A DNA stretch of 64,000 bases from Pseudopelobacter sp964542535 (GTDB lineage Bacteria > Desulfobacterota > Desulfuromonadia > Geobacterales > Pseudopelobacteraceae): NCBI GenBank assembly GCA_964542535.1, contig CAZIUE010000009.1, positions 1-64,000 on the forward strand. Direction: 5' to 3'. The notes beneath the pieces are model-generated. The model worked only from the letters and a program-made list of their open reading frames with translations. It was not told the DNA's origin and made no database searches. This document shows, piece after piece, positions 49,802 to 59,170 of this stretch. Within the stretch, counting starts at the first letter, position 1; each line of letters opens with the position of its first letter. The position numbers and the translations under genes are program-made.

Positions 49802-51850
49802 TCAGAAACCGTGCAGGTTCTCGACCGCCACCGCCAGGGCGGCACCGCGAATGCGCGTCAGCGTGGCAGCGACAACCTTCACGTCATTGTCGAAGGAGCC
49901 GTGGGCCAGGGGGATGTACTCCTGACCGTCGAACACCTTGGCCTCACGCTTGTCGTGGATGAAACAGTTGTTCGTCCCTTTCATGACGTCGCGCCACCTG
50001 GCCACGTCCTTCTTCTTTGCCCCGTTCCACTGTCCGGCTTCTTCCTTTGCCGGGTCCCAGGCCGCCTCCATGCCCAGAAGCGGCATCTTGTGCACCTCCT
50101 CCAGGGCTCTGCTGACCAGGTAGAGCAGCGACTTGCCGTAGGGACCGACCGTGTCGGCCCGTTCCCGCTCGTCGCTCAGGATATCCAGGAACAGCCGGTC
50201 CTTTGCCAGGAACCCCTTATCCATGGCCGGCAGGTAGTGCTCCAGGGCAAAGCCGACCGTGCAGGCCGGAGCATAGAGGGAGAGGCTCTCCACCTGAAGT
50301 TTCCTGCGCACCAGCTGGTCCAGCAGGTGGCCGTGGAGGATGGAGCCGGCGGAATGCCCCACCAGGTGCAGCCGGAGAGCGGGAATCCGCTTCTTCAGCT
50401 CGGCCAGGTACCCTGCCAGGGATGTCAGACCGGCGTCGCGCTCGGTTGCGGCAGCGGCGTTCTGCTTCATCTGGATCCAGACCGGCTTGACCAGCAGGTT
50501 TTCGCAGGCCAGCTCCACGGAGCGGTCCCGGGCCTCCTGCAACTGACTGGTGATGTCGGACCAGAGGCCGCGGGACGGCAGCTCACCGGACGGTTTGAAG
50601 AATTTGGCCACGGCATCGTCCAGCATGTCGCCGATGCACTCCCCGAACCCGGTCTTCCAGGTGACGAAAAGCGGATAGATACCATTGGCCAGGAAGTAGG
50701 GGGCCATGACCCTGATGCGTTTCATGGAAGCCTCCTCGCTGTTCAGCCCTCCGTGGGCATAGATGGCCAGAGCCGGGTCCGGCCGCCCCTCCAGCCAGGC
50801 CAGGGGCAGGGTCAGGGCCGTCTCCCGCACCGCGTCGTCAGCGTTCTCCATGTCCAGGAAGCGGTTGATGGGGCGACCGTCGTTGCCCAGCACCAGGGTA
50901 TGCTCGTAGGCCTTCCCCTCGCTCAGCGGCTGCGCGGCAGTGGCGGCATAGGCGTAGGAGGGGGAGGTGTTCCGCGGCGACCAGGACCATGCGGCCCTGC
51001 CGCTGGCCGCCTCGTGCAGGCTGATGCTGGTGCGGGTCCGCACCGCCTCGCGTATTTCCATGGGCGCGCCGCAGACCGCCACCCAGGCATCGGAGCCGTT
51101 GCGGACCCAGTCCTCGTAACCGAGGATGGCGAAGCCCAGACAGCCCCACCCTTCGCCCCAGGAGTTCTGCACGATGAACCCCTGGCTGGTGTACCCGGTG
51201 ATGGCAAAGGCATGGCCGCCTGCCTCCTCCTCAACGAACGGGATCAGCGGCAGGGTCTCGGAAGCCTTCAGGAACCACCCCTTGTGGACGGTGGCGGAAA
51301 CGTAGATCGCCCCCACCTCCCTGACGGCTGCCTGCATGTCGGCGATGGAGTCCTTGTCGATGCGGTAATAGGCCCCCAGGGGGCGCCGCGCCGCGTCCTG
51401 CTGCCACCCCTCCCTGGGGGGTACGAACTTCGTCCGGTAGGGCCAGAGCCGTTCCGTGCAGACCCCGTGACGATGCCATCCCTTCATGGCGCCGCGGCAG
51501 CTGGACCCCTCGTAGTCCTCCCCCGGCCATTCGTCGTAGATGCGGGCCATGTGGTAGAGCATGCGCGGGCTGACCCGCGTGGGCACCTTCCCCCCCTCTT
51601 CCTGATGCTTCTTCCAGAGCAGGTAGTTGATCACTGCTGCCAGCCCGAATCCGGTGCAGGCGCCTTCCTGTCCCTGGTCAAGGATCAGCTTGTGTTTTCT
51701 GGTGTAATCGGCGAGATGGGATGCGATGAACTCCGGCGGGGGGTACTGCTCCGGGAGACAGACGAGGGGCGGGTTGTAGATCCGGTCCCGATAGTCGATG
51801 CGGTCGGGTCGGGCGTCAAAGGTGCGGTTGGTTTCACTGCTGTTCGGCAT
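49802..51850 (-). CDS. papain-like cysteine protease fused to alpha/beta-hydrolase (lipase-like) domain
   Basis: This protein of 682 residues contains two enzymes. Residues ~40-290 are a C1 (papain) fold with oxyanion Gln and catalytic Cys in LDQGQEGACTGFGLAAVINY, His in GGHAFAITGY and Asn in VQNSWGEGWG. Residues ~340-620 form an alpha/beta hydrolase with ALAIYAHGGLN and the nucleophile elbow HLVGHSAGS. No signal peptide or propeptide is seen, so it may act in the cytoplasm or need special export. An AAGGAGG site precedes the ATG. It lies downstream of a GH13 enzyme, 83 nt apart, possibly in one transcript. The substrate is unknown. Confidence 0.82.
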   Translation of the reverse strand: MPNSSETNRTFDARPDRIDYRDRIYNPPLVCLPEQYPPPEFIASHLADYTRKHKLILDQGQEGACTGFGLAAVINYLLWKKHQEEGGKVPTRVSPRMLYHMARIYDEWPGEDYEGSSCRGAMKGWHRHGVCTERLWPYRTKFVPPREGWQQDAARRPLGAYYRIDKDSIADMQAAVREVGAIYVSATVHKGWFLKASETLPLIPFVEEEAGGHAFAITGYTSQGFIVQNSWGEGWGCLGFAILGYEDWVRNGSDAWVAVCGAPMEIREAVRTRTSISLHEAASGRAAWSWSPRNTSPSYAYAATAAQPLSEGKAYEHTLVLGNDGRPINRFLDMENADDAVRETALTLPLAWLEGRPDPALAIYAHGGLNSEEASMKRIRVMAPYFLANGIYPLFVTWKTGFGECIGDMLDDAVAKFFKPSGELPSRGLWSDITSQLQEARDRSVELACENLLVKPVWIQMKQNAAAATERDAGLTSLAGYLAELKKRIPALRLHLVGHSAGSILHGHLLDQLVRRKLQVESLSLYAPACTVGFALEHYLPAMDKGFLAKDRLFLDILSDERERADTVGPYGKSLLYLVSRALEEVHKMPLLGMEAAWDPAKEEAGQWNGAKKKDVARWRDVMKGTNNCFIHDKREAKVFDGQEYIPLAHGSFDNDVKVVAATLTRIRGAALAVAVENLHGF

Positions 51851-51933
51851 GCTGGCCTCCTTGGTTCACGTCTGATTCGGCGGGCGACAACCGCCGTGCA
51901 CGGACACGGGACTACCACGCCCCTGCCTGGGGC

Positions 51934-53253
51934 TCACTCGTTAAGCCACATCTGAGCCTGGCGCGGCGGAATGGCCAGGGTGAAGCGGTCCCCCGCCAGC
52001 TCCATGGCATAGCCGTGCATCAGGCAGCGGTAGCTCCCCAACCGCAGCCCGCGGGTGGCGAAACAGGGATGCTGCCATTCGGCCGTTTTGTTGATGGCAA
52101 CGATACCCCGATCCCCCCGGGCAAAGACGAGAAAGCCGTCGCTCTCGTACAGGGGCCACTGCCGGAAACCCTGGACCGCGTTATGGAAGGCGATCATCCC
52201 GATCGTATCCCGGCGGCGCCAGGAGTCGCTCCAGCGGCCACGATCCCCGGGATAGGCTCCGGCGCTCTCGCCTTGGTCGGAGAAGACCAGCGGTACCCCG
52301 CCGTCGCGACACAGCAGGTAGCAATTGGCCAAAAACTCGTCCTGGGGATCGAGCATCTGCCAGCGGAAGCCGTCGTTGTAGGGGATGTCGTGGGTAACGC
52401 TGAAGGTGACCGCCCGGTTCCAGGGGAGGGCCTGGCCGTAGGCGGCCGGGTCCACCAGTTCCCGCATGCTCCCATTGGGCGTAAAGACTCTCCGCAGGGT
52501 CTCGTGCAGGGGGAAATCGTAATAGGCAACCGAGGTGGTGTCGAACAGGGGCCAGAGGAACAGCCGCTCCTCGCTGTCATTGCTGGTGAGGGCCTCGGCG
52601 AAGACGAACTTCCCGGTCAGTTCGGGAATCTCGAAGACACGTCGGATATGCTCCAGGGGGAGGTGTTTGATGGCATCGATGCGGTAGCCGTCGAAGCCCA
52701 GTTCGTTCAGGGCGCGCAGGCAGGCGCACTGCTGCTCTACCACCCAGTCGTTCAGGTCCAGGTCGGGCAGGCCGGACAGGCGGTACTCCTGGGACTGCCA
52801 GGGGTCGTTCCAGTTGCTGATATCGCCGTTCTGGTTGAAGTCCCAGGGGCTGAACAGCCCCACGTCCAGATCGCCGAACAGCCGGTCCCTCTGGAAGGAG
52901 TCGCGCTCGTCGCGGTAGCGGGCCAGTTCGGTCCGGCCCGGAAAATTGTAGGGGTCGTCCCGCTGTCCTTTCTCGTTGGCCATATGGTTGAAAACGATAT
53001 CGGCATAGGCCCGGAGTCCCTGCTGGTGCAGGGCGTCGATAGCCCGCCTGAGCTGGTCCTTGTCCCCCAGAAACGACCGGATCACCCGGTAGTCCTTGGG
53101 CTGGTAGCGCTGCCACCAGTCGGGGCCGTTCCGGTCGCTGTAGAGCGGCGGGGGAAACAGCACCGCGCCGAAGCCGTTTTCGGCGATGGAACGGGCATTT
53201 TCAGCCACCCGTGCGTAGGGCCAGTTGAAGGCGTGCAGAATCACGTCGGCCAT
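51934..53253 (-). CDS. GH13 alpha-amylase-family glycosidase
   Basis: This 439-residue (beta/alpha)8 enzyme acts on alpha-1,4-glucans. The four GH13 regions are visible: AYADIVFNHM (region I, Asn-His), GFDGYRIDAIKHL with the nucleophile Asp, FVFAEAL with the acid/base Glu, and FSVTHDIPYN with the third Asp. There is no signal peptide, so it probably handles intracellular glycogen or maltodextrin. The start codon is preceded by an AAGGAGATGACCC-like site. No glycogen genes lie nearby. Confidence 0.9.
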   Translation of the reverse strand: MADVILHAFNWPYARVAENARSIAENGFGAVLFPPPLYSDRNGPDWWQRYQPKDYRVIRSFLGDKDQLRRAIDALHQQGLRAYADIVFNHMANEKGQRDDPYNFPGRTELARYRDERDSFQRDRLFGDLDVGLFSPWDFNQNGDISNWNDPWQSQEYRLSGLPDLDLNDWVVEQQCACLRALNELGFDGYRIDAIKHLPLEHIRRVFEIPELTGKFVFAEALTSNDSEERLFLWPLFDTTSVAYYDFPLHETLRRVFTPNGSMRELVDPAAYGQALPWNRAVTFSVTHDIPYNDGFRWQMLDPQDEFLANCYLLCRDGGVPLVFSDQGESAGAYPGDRGRWSDSWRRRDTIGMIAFHNAVQGFRQWPLYESDGFLVFARGDRGIVAINKTAEWQHPCFATRGLRLGSYRCLMHGYAMELAGDRFTLAIPPRQAQMWLNE

Positions 53254-53650
53254 GGGTCATCTCCTTTTTCCGTGCAATGAGAGCTGTTCCATTGCGAGTT
53301 TGACCACTCCTGCTGGAACGTCACGGCATCAACATCATCTCGTGATTCATTCCGCATGCAGTTCACGTTTTTGCAGAATCGCAGCCAGTTCGGATCCTCC
53401 GGGCCTTCACCAGCACCAATCCACGATCCCACGTGATAGATGGCTGACAGTCAATCCGTCCCTGGCCAGGATGGGCGGCAAGTTAAAACCTCCGTTCAGC
53501 TTTCCGCAGCGTGACTATTTTCTTGATGTCATGGCATTGACATGGATAGCTGCCGCATAGTTGGGTGGCACGGATATGGTTGCCTGCTGCCTGGCGTTCA
53601 CCTTGATTGTTTTCCCCGAACAGGTTCCTTGCCATGCCTTACGTGAAAAA
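53254..53650. other. intergenic region, no gene supported
   Basis: About 400 bases between the small peptide gene and the amylase gene. A 63-codon open frame on the minus strand (53241-53432, GTG start) overlaps the amylase start and has no ribosome site. Composition is more AT-rich than coding flanks. I see no repeat, strong hairpin or promoter. Confidence 0.4.
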
Positions 53651-53755
53651 TCACCAGATGATTATATCGCAGTAGGTGCCGGAAGGAAGGTGCGTGTAGC
53701 CGCAACAGGCACACCTCCACCAAAGTGCACTTAAAAACATCTCAAAACTACTCAT
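53651..53755 (-). CDS. 34-residue Trp/Cys-rich small protein
   Basis: The short frame starts at ATG 53755 behind a good GGGGAGG site 5 nt away. It encodes a peptide beginning MSSFEMFLSALWW, with Cys at 15, 17, 18 and 29 and Trp at 12, 13 and 34. WRCACCGY resembles the first knuckle of a rubredoxin or zinc ribbon (CxxCGY), but no second CxxC follows. The peptide could be a truncated metal-binding domain, a regulatory leader peptide, or a substrate peptide for the neighbouring radical-SAM/SPASM enzymes. Its REP-like upstream element and strand match that cluster. Reality of the gene rests on the ribosome site only. Confidence 0.5.
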   Translation of the reverse strand: MSSFEMFLSALWWRCACCGYTHLPSGTYCDIIIW

Positions 53756-53805
53756 CTGTACCTCCCCTCTTGAAGAAGGTCTCCTGATTTCCCAGTAAAG
53801 TTTCG

Positions 53806-53846
53806 GGGACATAATACAAAACTGTCCGATTTTTGTATCATGTCCC
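53806..53846. repeat. REP-like palindrome, copy 1
   Basis: GGGACATAATACAAAA and TTTTGTATCATGTCCC (one mismatch) pair around a 9-nt loop. A near-identical unit in the same orientation lies at 59171-59213, so the two bracket the radical-SAM cluster. The ends, CCGGGGACA-like, resemble repeats linked to RAYT transposases; this family link is inference. Confidence 0.7.
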
Positions 53847-53921
53847 AGGAATCCCCCTGCACATGCGCCTTCAGGTCTGGGCGATAGCTTTATTTCATGA
53901 AATGTCTCCTTGGATTTTGTC

Positions 53922-56327
53922 TCATGGCGTCTTCGGCTCCAGAGCAAAAGCTTTCGGCAATGCTGAGGCATCCAGCCCGGACAGCCTTACCCAACCGTTG
54001 GTCGCGATGGCGGCAACGTAGAGATTTTCGCCGAAGGCAGCTTTTGGACAACCTCCGCGCATGTCGGCTTCATCGACGTCCTTGGTGAAGATATATGACG
54101 CGTCATGGGTGAATCCGTTGGGATTATCGGTAACCAGCGGGGCGTTCGCCCAGACAACGTCACCCGGCCCGACGGGGGGAGTCGCTCCCGGATCGGCGGG
54201 GGCGCTGGCCGCCAGGACGTATCCCGAACTGCCGCGTACAGTCGTGTACTTGAATCTGGCAAAGCCGTTGGGGTGCTTTGCTTTGAACGACAGGTGGACG
54301 TCTTCCCCCGGGGAGTAAGCGATGAAGCCGCATGGTCCCGCGGCGACGCCGCTCACACTGGCTTCATATATCTCGGCCTCGCACTGGTTATTATCAACAT
54401 GCAGATAGAAGACGAATCCGCCTCCCTCGATTTCGCTCTCCTCGGCCTTCCGCGAGAGGATAGTCGTGCCGTCCGCGTCGAGCCCGGTCGGCACGATGAA
54501 CTCGAAAGTGCCTGCTCCGGGCGTGATTTGGGCTCCATTACTGTCGTAGATTTCCAGCTTGATTTTGTACTTGCCCGCCGCGTCCGCCACGCCACCCGGC
54601 AGGTTTGCCGACTGTAAGATGCCGGTGTAGATATCAGCGAACCAGTCGTCTACGGGCCATTCCCGTTTGTGGCCGGGAATCTGGGGCGGAATGTGCGGCT
54701 TGAACTCGTACATGTTCATATGGTTCTTTTCCTGCGGGCCGAGAGGGTAGGCCGGGAAGGTCGGGGGCAGCTCGGGATGGGAAAGATCGTAGTCGACGTA
54801 ATGGCGCACCACCGTCTCGGCCACCGGCGCGGCGAATTCGCGCCAGTCGGTCTCGTGGCCCGAGTCGTCGAGCCGTGTGTAGAGCCAGCGGTAGCATGCC
54901 GGCTTGCCGGCCACGTCATAGGGTATGCCGCTCGAGTAGCCGTGCCTGAAGCCCAGCGTGCTTCCGAACGGGATGCCGGTCCATGTACCGTTGCCGTCGG
55001 TAAAGTCGGTCAGGCCATGCTCCTCATAATCTTCGGTAATTGGGTGCCAGCCGGGGCCGATGGGTTCTTTCTGCCACCTGGGGTTGATCTGGTCCAGGCG
55101 GATGTTTCCGACGCCGTATGGCAATATCCAGGTTGTAACCCCTGGCGGCGGGTCCACCGGGATCGGAGGGGAACAGGTGATCGCCGCCGGGTCATGCGTT
55201 TCCAGTACAACTTCGGTTCCGCACACATAATCCCACCAGGTGTGGCAGGCCACTCCAGGATCATACAACGTGTGCAGGGAGCCGCCGACGCACTGGACGG
55301 CCTTGAAGTAGAGGTCCGGTTTGTCACCGGCGCAGCGGTACCAGATGGTCGTTTCGAAGCGTCCCTCCTCGTCGGTGCAGACGCATTTGATCAAGTCGGT
55401 GTGGAACCAGTACCAGAGCCACCTGATGCTGCATATGAAAGTAGCCAGTATTTCCGCCTTGGCGACCAGGGCGCTTCTGAGCTGCGCAGCCGAGGCGGCG
55501 CGGAAGACCGGCTCCATCTCGGTCACGAGCTGGTCTCCTTGCGCCGGCTCCCCGGTCATGAGAGCCGCCTGAGCATTGGGAGGCGGCAGGGGGATGACCG
55601 GCGTTGCGACCAAGGTGCCTGGATGTGAGATTCCCGCCGCGCTTGCCATGGTAATCGCGCTTATTGGTTCGACCGGCTTCCCGGGTATCGGCGTGTGGGG
55701 AGGGGGGGAGACCAGCGGCCTGGCAAAGCGTTTCTCGAGAATACCCCACAGGTCGTCGCGCAGACGGAACAGGTCGCGCTCCGGAAGTTTCAGGATGATC
55801 CTTGGAACCTTGTCCACTTCATAGATCTTTACGCAGGCGTGGCAGACTCCAATATCCCTGGTCGTACCATCGGGCAGGGGAACCCTCTTTATCAGGCGGC
55901 CCCGGACGACGCAGGGACAGAACAGCCAGATCGTCCAGTCGGGCGGGTATACCGACAGATTCAAGGCGCTGCCTTCAGCCGCTACGCGGAAGCGCTTCTC
56001 GTACCCCCCCTTGCGGGACAGGCTGACCAGTGACGGGACTTCCTTAAGCCGCTTGCCACGGCCGAGAAGCGCAGCCATCCAGACGGGCACTTCCTCCTGC
56101 TCTTCGATCTCTCGCGGACCCAGCACCACCCGTACCGTCTTACCCGCCAGTTCAGGGGACAGCTCCAGCTTTACCTGTCCCTGCGTGCCCTTCGGCATGG
56201 GCGCAGATGTGAGGAACCGGCCGGTTTCGTCGAAAGCGAATACCGTTACCTCCGGCAATTCCTTTTCCTGTGCCTGTCTCAGGAACACATTGACGGTTAA
56301 CACCAGCTTTGCTTTTTTCTCTTGCAT
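53922..56327 (-). CDS. large Cys-containing protein of unknown function in radical-SAM cluster
   Basis: This 801-residue protein is read from the ATG at 56327 (AAAGGAG site). The N-terminal ~110 residues look like a beta-sandwich (KLVLTVNVFLRQAQEKELPEVTVFAFDETGRFLTSAPM). A middle part carries cysteine-rich stretches (FCPCVVRG, CHACVKIYEVDK, FICSIRWLWYWFHTDLIKCVCTDEEGRFETTIWYRC) with prealbumin-like phrases such as CTDEEGRFETT. The rest is proline- and glycine-rich with domains reminiscent of carboxypeptidase-regulatory-like folds. No signal peptide is seen. I recognise no family. It may be a structural or carrier protein acted on by the radical-SAM pair. Confidence 0.65.
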   Translation of the reverse strand: MQEKKAKLVLTVNVFLRQAQEKELPEVTVFAFDETGRFLTSAPMPKGTQGQVKLELSPELAGKTVRVVLGPREIEEQEEVPVWMAALLGRGKRLKEVPSLVSLSRKGGYEKRFRVAAEGSALNLSVYPPDWTIWLFCPCVVRGRLIKRVPLPDGTTRDIGVCHACVKIYEVDKVPRIILKLPERDLFRLRDDLWGILEKRFARPLVSPPPHTPIPGKPVEPISAITMASAAGISHPGTLVATPVIPLPPPNAQAALMTGEPAQGDQLVTEMEPVFRAASAAQLRSALVAKAEILATFICSIRWLWYWFHTDLIKCVCTDEEGRFETTIWYRCAGDKPDLYFKAVQCVGGSLHTLYDPGVACHTWWDYVCGTEVVLETHDPAAITCSPPIPVDPPPGVTTWILPYGVGNIRLDQINPRWQKEPIGPGWHPITEDYEEHGLTDFTDGNGTWTGIPFGSTLGFRHGYSSGIPYDVAGKPACYRWLYTRLDDSGHETDWREFAAPVAETVVRHYVDYDLSHPELPPTFPAYPLGPQEKNHMNMYEFKPHIPPQIPGHKREWPVDDWFADIYTGILQSANLPGGVADAAGKYKIKLEIYDSNGAQITPGAGTFEFIVPTGLDADGTTILSRKAEESEIEGGGFVFYLHVDNNQCEAEIYEASVSGVAAGPCGFIAYSPGEDVHLSFKAKHPNGFARFKYTTVRGSSGYVLAASAPADPGATPPVGPGDVVWANAPLVTDNPNGFTHDASYIFTKDVDEADMRGGCPKAAFGENLYVAAIATNGWVRLSGLDASALPKAFALEPKTP

Positions 56328-56368
56328 TCTTGCTGTCTCCTTTCCATCAATGCTCAAATACAAGGAAT

Positions 56369-56767
56369 TTATTCCGACTCCATCAACGGTGCTATTACGT
56401 CAAGGTAATCATCTTTCTGGAGTGCCCGCTGCTCGAACACATCGCGGGCCACCTCACCCAAAATGTTTTTGAACTGAGTGCGATCGACCAGCACAATTTC
56501 TTTACCCAAGTGAAGATGAGGCGTACGGATTCCCCCGTTGATGAGTCCGGCGATGCGCATGGAATTGGACTCGTTCAGGCTGCCTAACACCTTGGTAGAT
56601 TCGAGAAAACGTGGAGCGACATAACCATTGCCTGGACCGGGCTTGAATTTGCCAAAATCGATTTTTACGCCCGCGGCAGATAGCGCCTCCGTCAATTTCA
56701 GGAACTCCTCGGGGTTGCCTTGAAACTCAACTTCCGCCTTCCAGGTGAGAGTCTTTTGCATGGTCAT
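56369..56767 (-). CDS. 132-residue protein of unknown function in radical-SAM cluster
   Basis: The ATG at 56767 has a GGAGG site 7 nt upstream, and the protein starts MTMQKTLTWKAEVEFQGNPEEFLKLTEALSAAG. The N-terminal half looks alpha/beta. The C-terminal half holds GGIRTPHLHLGKEIVLVDRTQFKNILGEVARDVFEQ, with HLHLGKE a possible metal or substrate site. It lies between the second radical-SAM gene and the large protein. It might be a carrier or recognition protein, or itself the modified substrate; no family is recognised. Confidence 0.65.
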   Translation of the reverse strand: MTMQKTLTWKAEVEFQGNPEEFLKLTEALSAAGVKIDFGKFKPGPGNGYVAPRFLESTKVLGSLNESNSMRIAGLINGGIRTPHLHLGKEIVLVDRTQFKNILGEVARDVFEQRALQKDDYLDVIAPLMESE

Positions 56768-56801
56768 GGCCTTACCTCCTGATAGAGTTTGTTGGCCTCG
56801 C

Positions 56802-57956
56802 TCAGTTGCGAGGCGTGTGTTCGTGAAGACGTCCGCCATCCCGATGATGGTTATCCGCGTTCACGTAATTTAACAAGTGATCGGTAAAAAGGTCATTGTC
56901 GTCCCCGACGAGTGATTCAAATGCATGCCGGGCCGCCTCGATGGCAGCTTTTTCCATGGCACACATTGCCGGCGCCGGCATGTCGCTCTCACCGGACATG
57001 AACCAGTTCGTGCATCCACACCAACTCATGCAGAAGCGCTTGTAAAAACAGTTTGAGCACTCTTCCCGGCGGTTGCCCCGTTTCAGGTGCATGGCACAGC
57101 GCCGCGCCTGGCTAAGGCCTGCCCGAATATTGCCGAGACTGAAAATCAGGTTGTCGTCCTCGCCGATGAAGCGTTCGCAGGGATAGATGTTGCCGCTTGG
57201 CGCGACTCCCCACTCACCGTCTCCCATGGAACATGTGTCGCTCGGGGAATAGCCCCCCTTTACGAAAAGGATCGCCTTACTGTCGATAAGATTCAATGCG
57301 ATCTCTCTGTTGCGCTGGAAGCAAGCGATATATTTCTTGGACACCTGTTTGAAGATGTCGTCAAAATGATTGCAGGCCTCTTCCGTCCACGTTGCCTTGA
57401 TGTTGGGGCTCAAGTGAATCACGCGCACTCCAAGGGTTATGAAGAAATCCATAGTGCGGGGTACCTCAAGAAGTGTATCAGGCCCAACAACAGCGTTGAC
57501 CTCAACGACTTCGAGCCGTTGAACAGCCAAATCGAAGTTGCGCATGACCTCGACGAAGCTTCCGCTGCCGTTGCGGTAGCATCTATTGCGGTCATGCACG
57601 TCTTCCGGACCATCGATACTGAAGCAAAGGTTGACACCCTGTTCCGCAAAGAAGTCGAGGATCTCCGGCGATATCAAGGTGCCATTGGTTGTGACTCCGA
57701 TACGAACCGGCACAGACTTCTCACGAGTCTGACGATAAGTGTAAGAAACGATTTCCTTAATCAGGTCAAATCGCAGCAAGGGCTCGCCTCCGAACAGACC
57801 AAGGTCAAGAGACTTGCCATCAGGCAGAAACTCAAGAGCGGAGTCGATACATTGCTTCGCGGTGGCTAACTGCATGTCTGGTTTACAGCTGCTCCCCGAA
57901 TAACAGTAGCGACAAGCCAAATTACAGCGATGAGTCAGGCTCAAGGTAAATTTCAT
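56802..57956 (-). CDS. radical SAM/SPASM enzyme (second of pair)
   Basis: The 384-residue protein opens directly with MKFTLSLTHRCNLACRYCYSG, the CxxxCxxC ligands of the SAM-binding [4Fe-4S] cluster. The GGEP motif lies at about residue 56. A SPASM domain follows (residues ~255-345) with CSMGDGEWGVAPSGNIYPCERF and CSNCFYKRFCMSWCGC, which would bind auxiliary clusters. This architecture is typical of peptide or protein maturases (anSME, PqqE, sactipeptide and ranthipeptide enzymes). Its start overlaps the first radical-SAM gene by 4 nt, so the two are made together. Confidence 0.9.
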   Translation of the reverse strand: MKFTLSLTHRCNLACRYCYSGSSCKPDMQLATAKQCIDSALEFLPDGKSLDLGLFGGEPLLRFDLIKEIVSYTYRQTREKSVPVRIGVTTNGTLISPEILDFFAEQGVNLCFSIDGPEDVHDRNRCYRNGSGSFVEVMRNFDLAVQRLEVVEVNAVVGPDTLLEVPRTMDFFITLGVRVIHLSPNIKATWTEEACNHFDDIFKQVSKKYIACFQRNREIALNLIDSKAILFVKGGYSPSDTCSMGDGEWGVAPSGNIYPCERFIGEDDNLIFSLGNIRAGLSQARRCAMHLKRGNRREECSNCFYKRFCMSWCGCTNWFMSGESDMPAPAMCAMEKAAIEAARHAFESLVGDDNDLFTDHLLNYVNADNHHRDGGRLHEHTPRN

Positions 57957-59011
57957 TGTCGACTCCCCACGAATGGTTCAACGCGTTCGAATGTTCCATA
58001 AGCCTGCTCGGCCGCAGCTTTACATCCCCCGCGGCACAGCTCTTTAAGAGGCTTGTCGCAGTTCATGCACTCCTTGGGCCACGTAGTACGGAACGCCCTC
58101 AAGTAGGCATGGTGTGCATAGATGTCGCGGACCGAATCCCGTCGGACATTTCCGAGTACTACCGAAGAGTGCTCGCAGACCCGAAAATTGCCAGCAGGAT
58201 CGACAATAAGGGTCGACTTTTCGCCTGCAAGAGAACACCAATTGAACTGAATATGCGGATAGCGAGCAATGTCGACCATGCACGGCTCGATGACAACCCC
58301 CGTTGAAACAGGGAACCCGGTGGCAGAGGCGATCTCGTCCAGCACGCACAAATTTTCTTCCACCATTGCTGGTGTCAGAAACAGCTCCTTGGAATGGTGC
58401 AGATTGGCCGCACCGGCGTTGATCCTGTTATACAGGAGCGAATTGGCGCCCAGCATCAGGGCGAGATGCGCCGTTGGACCGATATCGGTGTAGTTCTGGC
58501 GGGTTGCCACAAAAACGGCAATCAAGTGTCCACCTGCCAGGTGAACGTTTGTCATGCCGTCTATCACCGTATCCCACGCTCCGGGGTTGCCCGCCAATCG
58601 GTCGTGCACTTCACGCCTCCAGCTGAGAAGTGAGACCTGGTAGCAACTGCCGTTCATCGTCGCGTCCACCAGTGATTCGGTCAAATTGGTGCCATTTGTG
58701 ATAATTTGAGCCGCGAGACCCTGTGAGCGGAGAAATTGGACTATCTCGGGGAGGTCAGGCCTCAGCGTCGGTTCTCCGCCGCTGAGGACAACGGTTTTCA
58801 GGGGGAGATCTTCCATCAACTTGAGAATCGTCCACTTGACCTCAGCGGTAGTCATCTCTCCGTGTCTGTCCATTGGATACCGCAGTTCAGGCGCACGCCA
58901 AGCGTTATAGCAGTGGCCGCAACGGTTGTTGCATCGCCGCGTCAATTCCAGGACGAATGTGCTTGGCAGTGCCTGGTATTCACCTGTGTCACCGATGGCT
59001 TTACTTGTCAT
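57953..59011 (-). CDS. radical SAM/SPASM enzyme (first of pair)
   Basis: This 352-residue protein has the CxxxCxxC motif in TRRCNNRCGHCYNAW (about residue 30), VVLSGGEPTLRPDLP (GGEP, SAM amino group binding) and a SPASM tail with WCSLAGEKSTLIVDPAGNFRVCEHS and CMNCDKPLKELCRGGC. The ATG at 59011 has a weak ribosome site; a TTG at 59023 is also in frame. With the adjacent second enzyme it suggests a two-step modification of one substrate or two different ones. No PqqD-type recognition domain or transporter is seen beside it. Confidence 0.9.
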   Translation of the reverse strand: MTSKAIGDTGEYQALPSTFVLELTRRCNNRCGHCYNAWRAPELRYPMDRHGEMTTAEVKWTILKLMEDLPLKTVVLSGGEPTLRPDLPEIVQFLRSQGLAAQIITNGTNLTESLVDATMNGSCYQVSLLSWRREVHDRLAGNPGAWDTVIDGMTNVHLAGGHLIAVFVATRQNYTDIGPTAHLALMLGANSLLYNRINAGAANLHHSKELFLTPAMVEENLCVLDEIASATGFPVSTGVVIEPCMVDIARYPHIQFNWCSLAGEKSTLIVDPAGNFRVCEHSSVVLGNVRRDSVRDIYAHHAYLRAFRTTWPKECMNCDKPLKELCRGGCKAAAEQAYGTFERVEPFVGSRQ

Positions 59012-59170
59012 GGTACTATCCAATTCGTTATCTGGTTATCAACCACAGCATTGTCACGAATCGAGCAACACCGGGCAAACCTTCCGTCGTCATTCGCGGG
59101 GAGCCGCCCGAACTCCCCGCCAACTTCAGGGGGATTTTCACGGATGTTAGCGAAACGTTTGCAAGAGTTC

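Noticed and set aside
53241..53432. 63-codon minus-strand frame upstream of the amylase gene
   Set aside because: GTG start, no ribosome site, overlap with the amylase start and no family pattern.
53565..53590. Possible sigma-54 promoter (TGGCACGGATATGGTTGC)
   Set aside because: The GG and GC elements are 13 nt apart rather than 10, and no gene is suitably placed on the plus strand.
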